64,000 nucleotides of DNA from Sphingobium sp. Cam5-1 (GCF_015693305.1 NZ_CP065138.1:1240001-1304000); one strand, 5' to 3'. Numbered from the stretch's first letter, positions 43,229 to 53,148 are shown. Numbers and translations: made by a program. The notes: generated from the letters alone by a model not told the origin.

Positions 43229-44080
43229 ATGCGGATCTGGAGCATCATGCTGGCGGGCACGGGCCTTGCCCTCAGCCTCGCGACACCGGCTTTAGCAGGT
43301 GGTGCCGCCGGGACTGGCGCAGCGCTCCCTGTCTTAGGCAAGAGTTTTTCCGGCATGCGGCCGGTTCATCCCGGGATGCATCGCGGAACGGTGGTCCACC
43401 GCTGGGGACCGCGCGTTCAAGGTCGCTGGTTCGCGGGCTGGTATGCGCCGGGCGGTTGGGGCGCTTACCGGCGGCCGGTCATGGGCTATGTCCTGCCATC
43501 CTATTGGGTGAGTCCCACCTACCGGATCGGCAATTATGGACGCTATGGTCTGCCTGCGCCCGCCGATGGCTATGACTGGTCCCGCTATTATGACGACGCC
43601 GTGATGGTCGATCGTCACGGCCGCGTCCGGGATCATCGCAGCGACATCGATTGGGATGCGCGCGATCATGAACCGGATCGGCCCGGCGTCCCCTATGATG
43701 ATGACGTGACCGCGCATGATGGACCTCCGCCCCCGCCCCATGAATATGAAGGGCGCTGGACCGGGACTTGGCGGGACGAAAATGGCCGCACCGTGAGCGG
43801 CGAATATGAGGGCCGTTTCGAAGGCGAGGCGCGCAGCAACTATGGAGTGGATTATGACGCTCCACCTTATGGCGCACCGCCGCCCCTCGTCCGACATGGT
43901 GGCCCCGGCGCTCCGGTGGTCACGACGACGCAGGCTCCCGGCTACATCGCGGGCGGCTATTATTATCCGGGCGCCACGACAACGACAGTGGTCATCACGC
44001 CGACGGTCACCACCACCAGCTATGTGACCGAAACGACGACGCGCCGCCATGGCGTCAAACGCAGGTGCAACTGCAAATAG
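43229..44080 (+). CDS. RcnB-like periplasmic protein with Thr-rich tail
   Basis: A 283-residue exported protein. The signal peptide ends at ALAG near residue 23. The core has the RcnB pattern (PVMGYVLPSYWVSPTYRIGNYGRYGLPAPADGYDW, then VMVDRHGRV). RcnB of E. coli modulates nickel/cobalt export, but most members are untested. The second half is Asp/His/Pro-rich and ends in Thr/Val repeats (TTTTVVITPTVTTTSYV) plus RRCNCK. The ATG at 43229 has GGGAG seven bases upstream and starts the signal peptide. Confidence 0.78.
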   Translation: MRIWSIMLAGTGLALSLATPALAGGAAGTGAALPVLGKSFSGMRPVHPGMHRGTVVHRWGPRVQGRWFAGWYAPGGWGAYRRPVMGYVLPSYWVSPTYRIGNYGRYGLPAPADGYDWSRYYDDAVMVDRHGRVRDHRSDIDWDARDHEPDRPGVPYDDDVTAHDGPPPPPHEYEGRWTGTWRDENGRTVSGEYEGRFEGEARSNYGVDYDAPPYGAPPPLVRHGGPGAPVVTTTQAPGYIAGGYYYPGATTTTVVITPTVTTTSYVTETTTRRHGVKRRCNCK

Positions 44081-44134
44081 GATCAGCGGTTTAACCTGTC
44101 TGAAGGCCCGGTGGGCAAGGACAGGAGAGACGGC

Positions 44135-44512
44135 ATGATCCATCATGTGTCGGTTGGGACAAATGACGTCGAACGCGCGCGGGCTTTTTACGACCCGCTG
44201 ATGGCACTGCTCGGCTATCGCAACATACGCGATTATCCGCATTCACTGGATTATGGCGTGACTAACGTCGTGTTCAGTGTCGAAACGCCGGTGAATGGAG
44301 AGCAGGCGTCGTCCGGCAACGGCGTTCATATCTGTTTCGAAGCGGCCGATCGCGAAGCCGTCCGCGCGTTTCACCGACTGGCGCTGGAACTTGGTGGCGC
44401 CGATGAAGGACCGCCGGGCGTTCGGCCCAATTACGACGCCCATTATTATGGGGCATTCGTGCGTGATCCGGATGGAAACAAGATCGAGGCCGTAACCTTC
44501 GCCGCGAAGTAG
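44135..44512 (+). CDS. VOC family protein, glyoxalase/bleomycin-resistance fold
   Basis: A 125-residue vicinal-oxygen-chelate protein. It starts at HHVSVGTNDVERARAFYDPLMALLGY and ends with GAFVRDPDGNKIEAVTF. Metal ligands His (HVSV and GVHICFE) and Glu near the end are present. Substrate is unknown. GGAGAGA precedes the ATG at 44135. Confidence 0.87.
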   Translation: MIHHVSVGTNDVERARAFYDPLMALLGYRNIRDYPHSLDYGVTNVVFSVETPVNGEQASSGNGVHICFEAADREAVRAFHRLALELGGADEGPPGVRPNYDAHYYGAFVRDPDGNKIEAVTFAAK

Positions 44513-44557
44513 ATTTTCCTGACAGATCGTGCCTTTTGATGGCAGCAGCGGTAGCGG

Positions 44558-45376
44558 TTATTTCCGGAAGATGCCCGCCAGTTCGATCGGCAACGGCGGT
44601 TCATCGCGGGGCAGCACACCCCGAATCGCCTGCTCCTGCTCCTGCGGATCGAAACGCACCCAGCCGCTGCGGCTCAGCTTTTCCAGCGGGCGGTAGCGGA
44701 CCTTATACTGCATCCGCTGTGACCCCTCGACCCAATAGCCGAGATACACATAGGGCAGGCCCGCTTTCGCCGCGCGCAGGATGTGATCCATGATGATGAA
44801 GTTGCCCAGCCCCTTGCGATGTTCCAGCTCCGTATCGAAGAAGCTGTAGATCATCGACAGTCCATCGCCCTGCCGGTCGGTCAGGCATGCACCGATCAAC
44901 TTGCCGGGACGGCCATTTTTGCCGGGTTCGCGATATTCGACGACGTGGCTTTCGACCGGCGTCTGCTCGACCATGTCGGCGAAATCCATCTCGTCCATCT
45001 CGGTCATGCCGCCGCCCGGATGGCGCGCCTTCAGATAGCGCTGAAGCAGTTGGAATTGCTCCTCCGTCGACCATGGCTTGCATGCCGTGACGATCAAGTC
45101 GCTGTTGCGGCGAATGAGCTTGCGCTGCGTCGCGTTGGCCGTGAACTCTCCTGCCACCACACGCACCGAAACGCAGGCGGAACAATCAGCGCAGCTGGGT
45201 CGATAGGCGACATTCTGACTGCGGCGAAAGCCGATGCGGCCGAGCGCATCGTTAAGTTCCGACGCATTGTCGCCGTTAAGTTCGGTAAAGACCTTCCGTT
45301 CGCTCCGGCCCGGAATATAGGGGCACGGGCTGGGGTTCGTCACAAAGAAGCGCGGAAAACGAAATGGTGCGCTCAC
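44558..45376 (-). CDS. bpt: Aspartate/glutamate leucyltransferase (Bpt, ATE family)
   Basis: A 272-residue aminoacyl-tRNA-protein transferase of the ATE/Bpt family, which adds Leu to N-terminal Asp or Glu so that ClpS/ClpAP can degrade the protein. The N-terminal cysteine set CPYIPGR and [12 protein letters not shown] is typical of the arginyltransferase-like family. The GNAT-like C-terminal half has [22 protein letters not shown]. Whether it transfers Leu or Arg cannot be told here; bacterial members transfer Leu. Confidence 0.92.
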   Translation of the reverse strand: MSAPFRFPRFFVTNPSPCPYIPGRSERKVFTELNGDNASELNDALGRIGFRRSQNVAYRPSCADCSACVSVRVVAGEFTANATQRKLIRRNSDLIVTACKPWSTEEQFQLLQRYLKARHPGGGMTEMDEMDFADMVEQTPVESHVVEYREPGKNGRPGKLIGACLTDRQGDGLSMIYSFFDTELEHRKGLGNFIIMDHILRAAKAGLPYVYLGYWVEGSQRMQYKVRYRPLEKLSRSGWVRFDPQEQEQAIRGVLPRDEPPLPIELAGIFRK

Positions 45377-45501
45377 CCCACGGTCTCCGTCAAAACGCTG
45401 CGCGAAACTTGAGTCATGGACAGACTATGACGCCCGCAGCCTTCCGTGAAAAGGTCATTTACCACGAAAAAAAATGCGTACTCCCCGCGCAGGGAGGCCG
45501 A

Positions 45502-46749
45502 TCAGGCAACCTCGATCGGCGCGACCTCATATCCTGCGGCGCGCAGGGCCGTGATCAGCCGATCGAGATGCTCCCCATCGCGGGTCTCGCATTCGACGTC
45601 GAGGCTAAGGCCCTTGGCCGGAAGATTGGTGAAGATGCGCTGATGCGACAGCTCCAGAATGTTGACCGCTTCCTGATCGAAGATGCGGGCGACGTGGAAC
45701 AGCGCACCGGGGCGATCCTGCAAGATGATACGCAGGCGCGCGAGGCGCCCAGACCGCGCAAGATCGCGCAGCAGCACATTCGCCAAAAGGCGCGTGTCGA
45801 TATTACCGCCCGTCAGGACGAGCCCGACGTTGCGGCCCGCGAACATGTCCTTGTGCATCAACAACGCGGCAAGCCCGGCCGCGCCTGCGCCCTCGACCAC
45901 CGTCTTTTCGATCTGGAGCAGCAGGCTCAACGCCTCCTCCAGATGCCGTTCATCGACCAACAGGACGTCGTCGGCCAGACGCTCGACAAAGCGGCGGGTC
46001 AACTCGCCCGGTTCTTTCACCGCGATGCCTTCGGCCAGCGTATCGCCGTCGCAGGCCAGGTTCGCCTGCTTGATATGGCTGTACATCGACGGATAAAGCT
46101 CCGCCTGCACGCCATAGATGCGGATGTCGGGCTTCATCGCCTTGGCCGCAGTGGCCATGCCGGAAAACAGGCCGCCACCGCCGATCGGGATGACCAGCGT
46201 GTCGATCTCTGGCGCGTCCTCCAGCATTTCCAGCGCGACAGTACCCTGCCCGGCCATGATGTCGGGTTCATCGAACGGGTGGACGAAGGTCAGGCCATTC
46301 TCCTTGGCCAGTTGGCGCGCATAGGTGCTGGCGTCGTCAAACTTCTCGCCATGCAGCACGACCGTCGCGCCATGCCCTTGCGTCTGCGTCACCTTCACAG
46401 TCGGCGTGGTCACGGGCATGACGATCGTCACGGGCACGCCCAAACGGCGGCCGTGATAGGCAAGCCCCTGCGCGTGATTGCCAGCGGAAGCGGCGATCAC
46501 GCCCTTTTCCTTCGACGCCGCGTCCAGTTGAAGCAGGCGATTGAGCGCGCCCCGCTCCTTGTAAGCGGCGGTGAACTGGAGATTTTCGAATTTCAGGTAG
46601 ACCTTGCAGCCGAGCATATCGGACAAAGTCTGGCTGATCAGCGTGGGTGTATGCACGACCGCGCCCGAAATCCGCACACGCGCCGCCAATATGTCATCGA
46701 CGGTAACGGGCAGCGGCATCGCGCTTTCGATCTTGCTCAACGTGTTCAT
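45502..46749 (-). CDS. ilvA: Threonine ammonia-lyase
   Basis: A 415-residue PLP enzyme that deaminates threonine to 2-oxobutanoate, the first step to isoleucine. The PLP lysine is in FTAAYKERGALN and the phosphate loop is IPIGGGGLFSG. A single C-terminal ACT-like domain (about 335-410, LARLRIILQDRPGALFHVARIF) provides feedback control. The length fits the single-ACT class found in Alphaproteobacteria. A later ATG (MPLPVTVDD) is possible. The gap to bpt (45377-45501) shows nothing notable. Confidence 0.92.
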   Translation of the reverse strand: MNTLSKIESAMPLPVTVDDILAARVRISGAVVHTPTLISQTLSDMLGCKVYLKFENLQFTAAYKERGALNRLLQLDAASKEKGVIAASAGNHAQGLAYHGRRLGVPVTIVMPVTTPTVKVTQTQGHGATVVLHGEKFDDASTYARQLAKENGLTFVHPFDEPDIMAGQGTVALEMLEDAPEIDTLVIPIGGGGLFSGMATAAKAMKPDIRIYGVQAELYPSMYSHIKQANLACDGDTLAEGIAVKEPGELTRRFVERLADDVLLVDERHLEEALSLLLQIEKTVVEGAGAAGLAALLMHKDMFAGRNVGLVLTGGNIDTRLLANVLLRDLARSGRLARLRIILQDRPGALFHVARIFDQEAVNILELSHQRIFTNLPAKGLSLDVECETRDGEHLDRLITALRAAGYEVAPIEVA

Positions 46750-46846
46750 GCGCTCGCCCCTAGCGGAAATTTACCTCGGAAGGAACTGGCCCTTGGCGAA
46801 ATCTCGTCCTATGGCAAAAGGCCACGCGGCTAACTGTACGAGGCAT

Positions 46847-47716
46847 ATGGCTAATATCGCGTTTATCGGTCTGGGCGTCATGGGCGGCCCGATCGCCGGG
46901 CATCTGGCGAAGGCCGGACACGAACTGACCGTCTACAACCGCTCCATCGGAAAGGCGAAGAAGTGGGCCGAGGCCTATGGCGGCGCCGTGGCGGTCACCC
47001 CGGCCAAGGCGGCGGAAGATGCCGAAATCGTCATCAGCTGCGTGGGCACCGACGATGACCTTTCGCAGGTGACCGTTGGCAAGGAAGGCGCGTTCCGGAC
47101 GATGAAGCCGGGCAGCCTGTTCATCGACCATACGACGGTATCGGCCCGGATCGCGCGGCAACTGTTCGTGGAAGGCGAAAGCCGCGGGCTTCATTGCGTC
47201 GATGCCCCTGTATCAGGAGGACAGGCAGGCGCGGAAAACGGGCGCCTGTCGATCATGTGCGGCGGCACGGGACCGGCGGTCGAGGCCGCGCGGATCGTCA
47301 TGCAAAGCTATGCCGCGCGGATCGTGCATGTCGGCGGCGCGGGGGCCGGGCAAACGACCAAGATGGTGAACCAGATTTGCATCGCGGGCGTTCTGCAAGG
47401 GCTTTCCGAAGCGCTACGCTTTGCGCAAGCCGCCGAACTGGATCTGGACAAGGTGTTCGAAGCCGTGTCCGGCGGCGCGGCGCAAAGCTGGCAGATGGAT
47501 AACCGCTGGAAGACTATGGCACAGGACAGTTTCGATTTCGGCTTCGCCATCGATTGGATGCGCAAGGACCTTGGCCTCGCCCTTGAGGAGGCCCGCGCGA
47601 ATGGTGCGACGCTTCCTGTGACCGCACTGGTCGATCAATTCTACGCCGATGTGCAGGCGATGGGCGGAAGCCGACAGGATACAAGCGCGCTGGTGAGGCG
47701 GATCACCAAGGCATGA
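46847..47716 (+). CDS. 3-hydroxyisobutyrate dehydrogenase-family oxidoreductase
   Basis: A 289-residue beta-hydroxyacid dehydrogenase. The NAD(P) loop is FIGLGVMGGPIAGHLAKAGHE. The substrate loop DAPVSGGQAGAENGRLSIMCGG and the catalytic-Lys segment QTTKMVNQICIAG are intact. The NRS after the second beta-strand suggests NADPH preference. The exact acid is unknown. It overlaps the amidohydrolase gene by ATGA. Confidence 0.9.
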   Translation: MANIAFIGLGVMGGPIAGHLAKAGHELTVYNRSIGKAKKWAEAYGGAVAVTPAKAAEDAEIVISCVGTDDDLSQVTVGKEGAFRTMKPGSLFIDHTTVSARIARQLFVEGESRGLHCVDAPVSGGQAGAENGRLSIMCGGTGPAVEAARIVMQSYAARIVHVGGAGAGQTTKMVNQICIAGVLQGLSEALRFAQAAELDLDKVFEAVSGGAAQSWQMDNRWKTMAQDSFDFGFAIDWMRKDLGLALEEARANGATLPVTALVDQFYADVQAMGGSRQDTSALVRRITKA

Positions 47717-49407
47717 AGCGCGCCCTTTTGGCGGCCATCACCGCCTTCGCCCTGCCCTTCCCCGCTCTGGCGTCGGGGGTCATCGACAATGTGAATGGCA
47801 TCGCGGTCGACGCCAATGGACGCACCGTGCGCTTCCGCGCTCTGCTGATCGACGACGAGGGCAAGGTCGAAAGGCTGCTGCCTGGACGCTATGAAGCGCC
47901 GCCCCGCAAGAAGAAGCTGAAGAAAGGTGAGAGCTGGCCGAAGGGTCTGGATTTCCAGCTGGACGGCGGGAGCAAGACATTGATCCCCGGCCTGATCGAC
48001 GCGCATGGCCATGTCATGGCGTTGGGCCTGACACAGATCACGCTCGACCTGTCCGGCACGCGCTCACTGGCTGACGCGCAGGGCAAGATACGGGAATATG
48101 TCGCCGCCAATCCCGGACGGAAATGGATCATCGGCCGGGGATGGAATGCCGAGCTTTGGGGGCTTAATCGCGCACCCACCGCTGCCGATCTCGACGCCGC
48201 CTCCGCCGATGTCCCAATATGGCTGGAAAGCGCGGACGGCCAAGCGGGCTGGGCCAATTCAGCGGCAATGAAAGCCGCCAACATCAGCGCCACAAGCAAG
48301 GCGCCTGCCGGTGGCCGGATCGAGATAACCGGGGGTAAGCCATCCGGCGTGTTCGTCGGCAAGGCGATGGACCTTATTCAGCGGGTCGCCCCGCCTCCCG
48401 CCCCCAAGGACCGCGACATCGCGCTGGAAAAGGCGCAGCAATTGTTGCTGGCGAACGGCGTCACCGGCATTGCCGACATGGGCACCACGATCGAAGATTG
48501 GCAGGCATTCCGCCGATCGGCCGATCGCGGCGCGCTGCGCGTGCGGATCATCTCCTATGCGCAGGGCCTCGACAATATGGTGCTGATTGCAGGACCGGAG
48601 CCGACGCCGTGGCTCTATGATGACCGGCTGCGCATGGGTGGGCTGAAACTGGCGTTGGATGGATCGCTCTCGTCGCGCGGCGCGTGGCTCAAGGCCGACT
48701 ATGCCGACGCGCCGGGGCAACGCGGATATTCGCTGATTCCATCCACCCAGCTGCGCAACATGATGAGCCGCGCGGCGATGGACAATTTCCAGATCGCGGT
48801 GGATGCGACCGGAGACGCGGCCAACAGCGAACTGCTGGATGCAATCACGGAACTGGGTCAGACCTATAAGGGCGACAGGCGCTGGCGTATCGAAAAGGCA
48901 GACATTGTCGATCCAGCTGACCTACCCCGCTTCAGGCAAGATGGCATCATAGCATCGATGCAGCCCGCGCTTCAGGGCGCAAACTGGCGCATGGCGGTCG
49001 CGCGCATGGGCGAGAACCGCTTGAAAGGCGGCTATGCGTGGAAAGCTATGTTCGACAATCGCACTCCATTGGCGTTCGGCTCCGGCGCACCCGTGACAAG
49101 CCCGAACCCCTTTATCGGCATGGGCATCGCGATGAGCCGCGAGGATGCAACCGGCGAACCGGCAGGCGGATGGATGCCGCAGCAGCGGGTGAGCTTTGAG
49201 GCAGCGCTTGACGGCTATACGCGCCAAGCTGCCTTCGCGGGCTTCGCGGAGAAGCGCTTCGGCAGCTTGATTCCCGGACAGCGGGCGGATTTCATCCTCA
49301 TCGATCGCGACATCTCGATCGCTCGGCCCACCGACATACGGGCGACGCAGGTTCTGGAAACATGGATCGGTGGCAAGCGGGTCTTCATGAAGGGCGCCAA
49401 GCCCTAG
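47713..49407 (+). CDS. Exported amidohydrolase-3-like protein lacking most metal ligands
   Basis: A 564-residue protein of the YtcJ-like amidohydrolase-3 family with a signal peptide ending at ALAS near residue 21. The first metal pair is kept (IDAHGH, His98 and His100), and so is the Lys region (LKLALDGSLSSRG). But the His of the family's HAIGD motif is Asp364 (VDATGD), the His of IEHA is Lys395 (IEKAD), and the Asp of GSDxPV is Gly458 (GSGAPV). The fold looks complete, with no stop or frameshift. It is therefore probably a pseudoenzyme or has altered chemistry. It is coupled to the dehydrogenase upstream. Confidence 0.82.
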   Translation: MKRALLAAITAFALPFPALASGVIDNVNGIAVDANGRTVRFRALLIDDEGKVERLLPGRYEAPPRKKKLKKGESWPKGLDFQLDGGSKTLIPGLIDAHGHVMALGLTQITLDLSGTRSLADAQGKIREYVAANPGRKWIIGRGWNAELWGLNRAPTAADLDAASADVPIWLESADGQAGWANSAAMKAANISATSKAPAGGRIEITGGKPSGVFVGKAMDLIQRVAPPPAPKDRDIALEKAQQLLLANGVTGIADMGTTIEDWQAFRRSADRGALRVRIISYAQGLDNMVLIAGPEPTPWLYDDRLRMGGLKLALDGSLSSRGAWLKADYADAPGQRGYSLIPSTQLRNMMSRAAMDNFQIAVDATGDAANSELLDAITELGQTYKGDRRWRIEKADIVDPADLPRFRQDGIIASMQPALQGANWRMAVARMGENRLKGGYAWKAMFDNRTPLAFGSGAPVTSPNPFIGMGIAMSREDATGEPAGGWMPQQRVSFEAALDGYTRQAAFAGFAEKRFGSLIPGQRADFILIDRDISIARPTDIRATQVLETWIGGKRVFMKGAKP

Positions 49408-49510
49408 AGCATGATCCGATCAAACTGGATCGGATCATGCTCTATTTGTCTTTTGTTTCCCGCATTTTCCGAGCCAGCAGATGATGCCATCTGCTTCGAA
49501 AATGCTCTAG
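49406..49510. repeat. Composite palindromic intergenic repeat
   Basis: A perfect 16-bp inverted repeat (AGAGCATGATCCGATC at 49406-49421 and its complement at 49428-49443) starts at the amidohydrolase stop codon. It is followed by a second, imperfect palindrome (GCATTTTCC... at 49462 and ...GAAAATGCTCT ending at 49509). Repeats beginning AGAGCATGATC are, to my knowledge, common between alphaproteobacterial genes. The element may end transcription from both sides. Confidence 0.75.
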
Positions 49511-49511
49511 A

Positions 49512-51254
49512 TTACAGCACGTCGCCCGACGCGCTCATCGCATCATCGATGGTTTCAGGCAGCGGCGGCAGCACCGGTTTGTCGCATCCAACCGCCTTCA
49601 TATGTGCGCGGAGCGCGTCCATGCGTCCGAGATTCCAGCGAGCGAGCGGCACGCCCAACGGGCGGAACTCGGCGCGGTCGAACAGTTCGACGACATAATG
49701 GCGGCAAAGCTCGTCCACCTGCCCCAGCGTCAACATCCCAAGGTTCATCACCATCGGTCGCCCCGGCACGCCGTCGCGGCCCCGCACCAGATCGGTCACA
49801 TATAATCCGCCGCGCGGATCGACCAGCACGACATCGGCCTTCGACGCATCGATCATGCGATGGCTTGCGGCATAGGGCGCGACGAAAACATGCGTGCGCC
49901 AGACCAGAAAGGCGCTCATCGCCAACGTTATCGCCACGGCCAGGTAAATGGGCCGCATCGCCGCCGGACGAAAACGCGCCCAGCCGAGGCCCGCCAAAAG
50001 GCAGAACGGCCCGATGAAGCCATGGGCATAGCGAAAGCCCCAACCATAGCCCTGCGCCAGCGCCAGCGCGCAACCGGCAAAGCAGCCAAGCGCCAGCGGC
50101 AACGCGATCTCCTGCCCCCGCAATGCCTTGCGCCATTGCATCGCCATCACGCCCAGCGCCGCCAGCGGCACCATCAATATGTTGTTCCATGCGGCAAAGC
50201 GGCTGAGGTTGACCAGCGGTTGCCAGCGGTCCCCCAGACGTTCGAACAGGCTGCCGACCTTGTCCGCTACCCCTGCAGAAGGTCGAACATCGGCGGCAGG
50301 CCCCAACGACTGGACGAGAAATCCGGGCCAAAGCTTTGCCCACACGACCACGATGGCGATCAGGATCAGGACGTGAAATGCGGCCACGGCCCAGCGACGC
50401 GACAGGAGCATCCACAGGATGAAGGGCGCGATGAAGATGGGCGGGAAATGCCATTGATGGAGGCCAGCCGCCACCAGCGCCACCGCGCCAGCGCTGACAT
50501 GACCGATCACGCCACCCCGCAGGACAAGCGCGAGCCAGATCATGTTAAGCGCGAAATGGCCGGTCATCGCATAGGGGGTCATGGCCGTGACCCAGAGCTG
50601 CGTGGACGACAACCCAAGCAGCATCGTCACCCAAACGGCATCGTCCCGTGTCGGGAACAGATGCAGCGCCACACGCCACAGCGCGAAGAGTCCGGCGATC
50701 AACAATGCGGGACCCGCCAGATTCGGGTCGCCTACTTGCCAGAACAAAGCCTGGATCGCGCTGTTCACCGGCAGATAGGCGGCGGTCCAATAATCGGCCG
50801 CGCCGAACGGAGAGAAGAATTCCGGCATGATCGCGCGCCGATAGGCTTCCCATTCGGCGGGAATCGGCCGGGCAAACAATCCTTCGCGCATATAAGCAGC
50901 CGCAAAGCGCGCGACTTCCTCATCTCGCGAAATCGAATAGTTCTGGAACAGCCAGTAATGGCCCGCCCAGGCGACGAGGCCAAAGACGACGATCAGCGGC
51001 ACGATCACCCGCGCGCGGGGCTTGGGCAGGCGAAAACCCATCCCTTCGGCAAAAAGCGCCGCCAGCGTCAGCAGTAGCAGCCCGCCCAATAGTGCGGGGA
51101 AATCCTGATCCAGAAACAGGATGACGGCCAGGCTGACACCTTGCCGGTACGTCACATGCCACAGAAATGTAGCGCCCAGCCACAGGGTCAGGCCGATGGC
51201 ACCCGCCAGGAACAGGCGGCGGGCATTGATAGGCCGGGCGGGCGGAACGTACAT
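49512..51254 (-). CDS. Large multi-spanning membrane protein of the polysaccharide locus
   Basis: A 580-residue protein with roughly ten membrane segments, a loop with charged residues after the second pair (NYSISRDEEVARFAAAYMREG), and a soluble C-terminal domain of about 110 residues. The shape resembles membrane GT-C glycosyltransferases, which use an acidic residue in an outer loop, but I cannot name a family. Its ATG overlaps the FkbM stop, so it is the last gene of the leftward polysaccharide block. Confidence 0.75.
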   Translation of the reverse strand: MYVPPARPINARRLFLAGAIGLTLWLGATFLWHVTYRQGVSLAVILFLDQDFPALLGGLLLLTLAALFAEGMGFRLPKPRARVIVPLIVVFGLVAWAGHYWLFQNYSISRDEEVARFAAAYMREGLFARPIPAEWEAYRRAIMPEFFSPFGAADYWTAAYLPVNSAIQALFWQVGDPNLAGPALLIAGLFALWRVALHLFPTRDDAVWVTMLLGLSSTQLWVTAMTPYAMTGHFALNMIWLALVLRGGVIGHVSAGAVALVAAGLHQWHFPPIFIAPFILWMLLSRRWAVAAFHVLILIAIVVVWAKLWPGFLVQSLGPAADVRPSAGVADKVGSLFERLGDRWQPLVNLSRFAAWNNILMVPLAALGVMAMQWRKALRGQEIALPLALGCFAGCALALAQGYGWGFRYAHGFIGPFCLLAGLGWARFRPAAMRPIYLAVAITLAMSAFLVWRTHVFVAPYAASHRMIDASKADVVLVDPRGGLYVTDLVRGRDGVPGRPMVMNLGMLTLGQVDELCRHYVVELFDRAEFRPLGVPLARWNLGRMDALRAHMKAVGCDKPVLPPLPETIDDAMSASGDVL

Positions 51255-52006
51255 CAGCTTTCCTGCGGCAGCAGCGCCCGGTTGACGAAAATGCCATCCA
51301 TTTCGACGAGCAGCGGGAAATGCCCCTTGTTGTTGGCGAAGAAGGCCGAGGGGATGAAATCCTTTTGCTCCAGCCAATCGATCATCGCCTGATAGCCGGT
51401 GCCATTTTCGTATATGGGCCGCACGCCAAGTTCGGTCTGCACGCCCGCCATGACCGCGATAGCGGCCCCCGCGCCTTCGCAGACGGAAAGGTCATGACCC
51501 TGCGTGTCCATCTTCAGGAACGGACAGGAAAAGCCCTGCTCCGCCCGTAGTTCTGGAAGAAGCGTGTCGATCCGCCTGCATTGCATCTCGACCGTCCGGG
51601 TGACCTTGTTGCGCTCGGCGAAAATGGCATCCTGCCGATCTGACGGCTTCTTGAGCGAGCTGAATTGATCGGCCGCCATGATGTTGAAACTGGCGGTTCC
51701 TTCAAAGTCGGACAAGGCGAGGTTGAACACATGCCATTTGGCATCGGACGCCGCCCGGCGGGATAGCTCGGCAAATATGTCGGGATTGGGTTCAAAGGAC
51801 AGGATCGTCCCGGCAAAGCCGACGTCCTTGCGCAACATGACCGCATATTGCCCCCGGTTAGCACCGACATCGAACACGCAATCGACCGCAAAGGCAGAAA
51901 GGAACCGACGAAGCGCCTGGATCTCCGGATATTGATGCACCCGCCCGGCGATAGCGAGGCGGATTGCCAGCGCGCGGTCGGCCAGTTCGCGGACATATCG
52001 GCTCAT
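51254..52006 (-). CDS. FkbM family methyltransferase
   Basis: A 250-residue SAM-dependent methyltransferase of the FkbM type, probably O-methylating a sugar. The SAM loop is VFDVGANRGQYAVML and the acidic partner lies in LSFEPNPDIFAEL. The segment CPFLKMDTQGHDLSVCEGA is typical. The start at 52006 overlaps the preceding gene by 4 nt. It is in the polysaccharide block. Confidence 0.9.
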   Translation of the reverse strand: MSRYVRELADRALAIRLAIAGRVHQYPEIQALRRFLSAFAVDCVFDVGANRGQYAVMLRKDVGFAGTILSFEPNPDIFAELSRRAASDAKWHVFNLALSDFEGTASFNIMAADQFSSLKKPSDRQDAIFAERNKVTRTVEMQCRRIDTLLPELRAEQGFSCPFLKMDTQGHDLSVCEGAGAAIAVMAGVQTELGVRPIYENGTGYQAMIDWLEQKDFIPSAFFANNKGHFPLLVEMDGIFVNRALLPQES

Positions 52007-53148
52007 GCGCGCGAGGCCATAACGGAGCGGTAAATGCCGATCGTTGCCAAGGCCATGTCCTTCCAACTGCCCATAGTCTCACCATAGGCGCGTGCCGCCG
52101 CGCCAGCCGTCTGCCTGATGGCGGGGCTTTGGATGAGCCGCAAGAGGGCTTGAGCAAGATCGTCCGGATTTCCGGCCGCTGTGCGGATCGCCACCCCCTC
52201 CGGCAAGGCGGCGAACATACCCACGTCCGATGTTACCATCGCCTTGCCATGGTGCAGGGCGGACAGGAATGCGCCGCTTGAATCGATTTGGCGATAGGGG
52301 AAGATGATGGCATCGGCCTTTGCCATATGCGCGTCGAGCCGCCCTTCGGTGAGGAATCCAAGGTCGGCAATCAGCCGGTCAGCAAAGCCCTCAGCCCGGC
52401 CTCTTTCCAGCAATGGCGCTACGTCCATGAATGGCTTACCCGCCACCACCAGCTCGAAAGCATGCCCCGCCCGCCAGAGCGATATGCAAGCCTCGATCAA
52501 TATATCGACGCCCTTATAGGGCCTGATCGTACCGAAGAAGAGCAGGCGCGGGATGGATGCATCGGGGATAGCGACCAGATCAGCCGTTGTTGCCGGTGCC
52601 AGACGCATTGGGGGGTGGGGCGTCACATGAATGCGGGCCGATGCGATCCCCTGCGCCGCCAATGCCTTGCGCGTCGTATCACCATGCACGATCAGCGCAT
52701 CGAACAGGTCGAGCAAAGCGCGATATCCCCTACCCTGCACGCCTGCATCGGCATGATAGGCATCGGCATTATGGACCGTATGGACCATCGGCACCCGCCC
52801 CTTCAGTCGGCGCAACAGCAGGCGGTCAGCGGGCGCGAGTGGCAACCATTGGAAATGCGCAACGTCCGCCGCTGTCAACGCACCGATCCGGCCAAGCGCG
52901 CAGGCAGCGCCATATTCGGCGGCCTTGATCAGACGAAAGGCTTTGCCCTCCCCCAATCGCGCTCGCAGCGCTTCGCTCCGACGGAAGAAGCGCGGTTCGT
53001 ACCGATAATTCTCCGGCGTGATGGCGTCGGTCGATCGCATCGGGCGGCCGAGCAGGGTCACATCCGCGCCCTGTGCGGCAAGACCCCTGCACAGGCTGTC
53101 ATCATATCGCCCGGTGAAAAGCGACGGATCGACCATTGCAATCTTCAT
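52003..53148 (-). CDS. Glycosyltransferase family 4
   Basis: A 381-residue GT-B glycosyltransferase. The start MKIAMVDPSLFTGRYDDSLCRGLAAQGA is an acceptor-side loop. The donor domain contains LLFFGTIRPYKGVDILIEA and FPYRQIDSSGAFLSALHHGKAMVTSDVG. It overlaps its neighbours by 4 nt. The donor sugar is unknown. Confidence 0.88.
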   Translation of the reverse strand: MKIAMVDPSLFTGRYDDSLCRGLAAQGADVTLLGRPMRSTDAITPENYRYEPRFFRRSEALRARLGEGKAFRLIKAAEYGAACALGRIGALTAADVAHFQWLPLAPADRLLLRRLKGRVPMVHTVHNADAYHADAGVQGRGYRALLDLFDALIVHGDTTRKALAAQGIASARIHVTPHPPMRLAPATTADLVAIPDASIPRLLFFGTIRPYKGVDILIEACISLWRAGHAFELVVAGKPFMDVAPLLERGRAEGFADRLIADLGFLTEGRLDAHMAKADAIIFPYRQIDSSGAFLSALHHGKAMVTSDVGMFAALPEGVAIRTAAGNPDDLAQALLRLIQSPAIRQTAGAAARAYGETMGSWKDMALATIGIYRSVMASRA

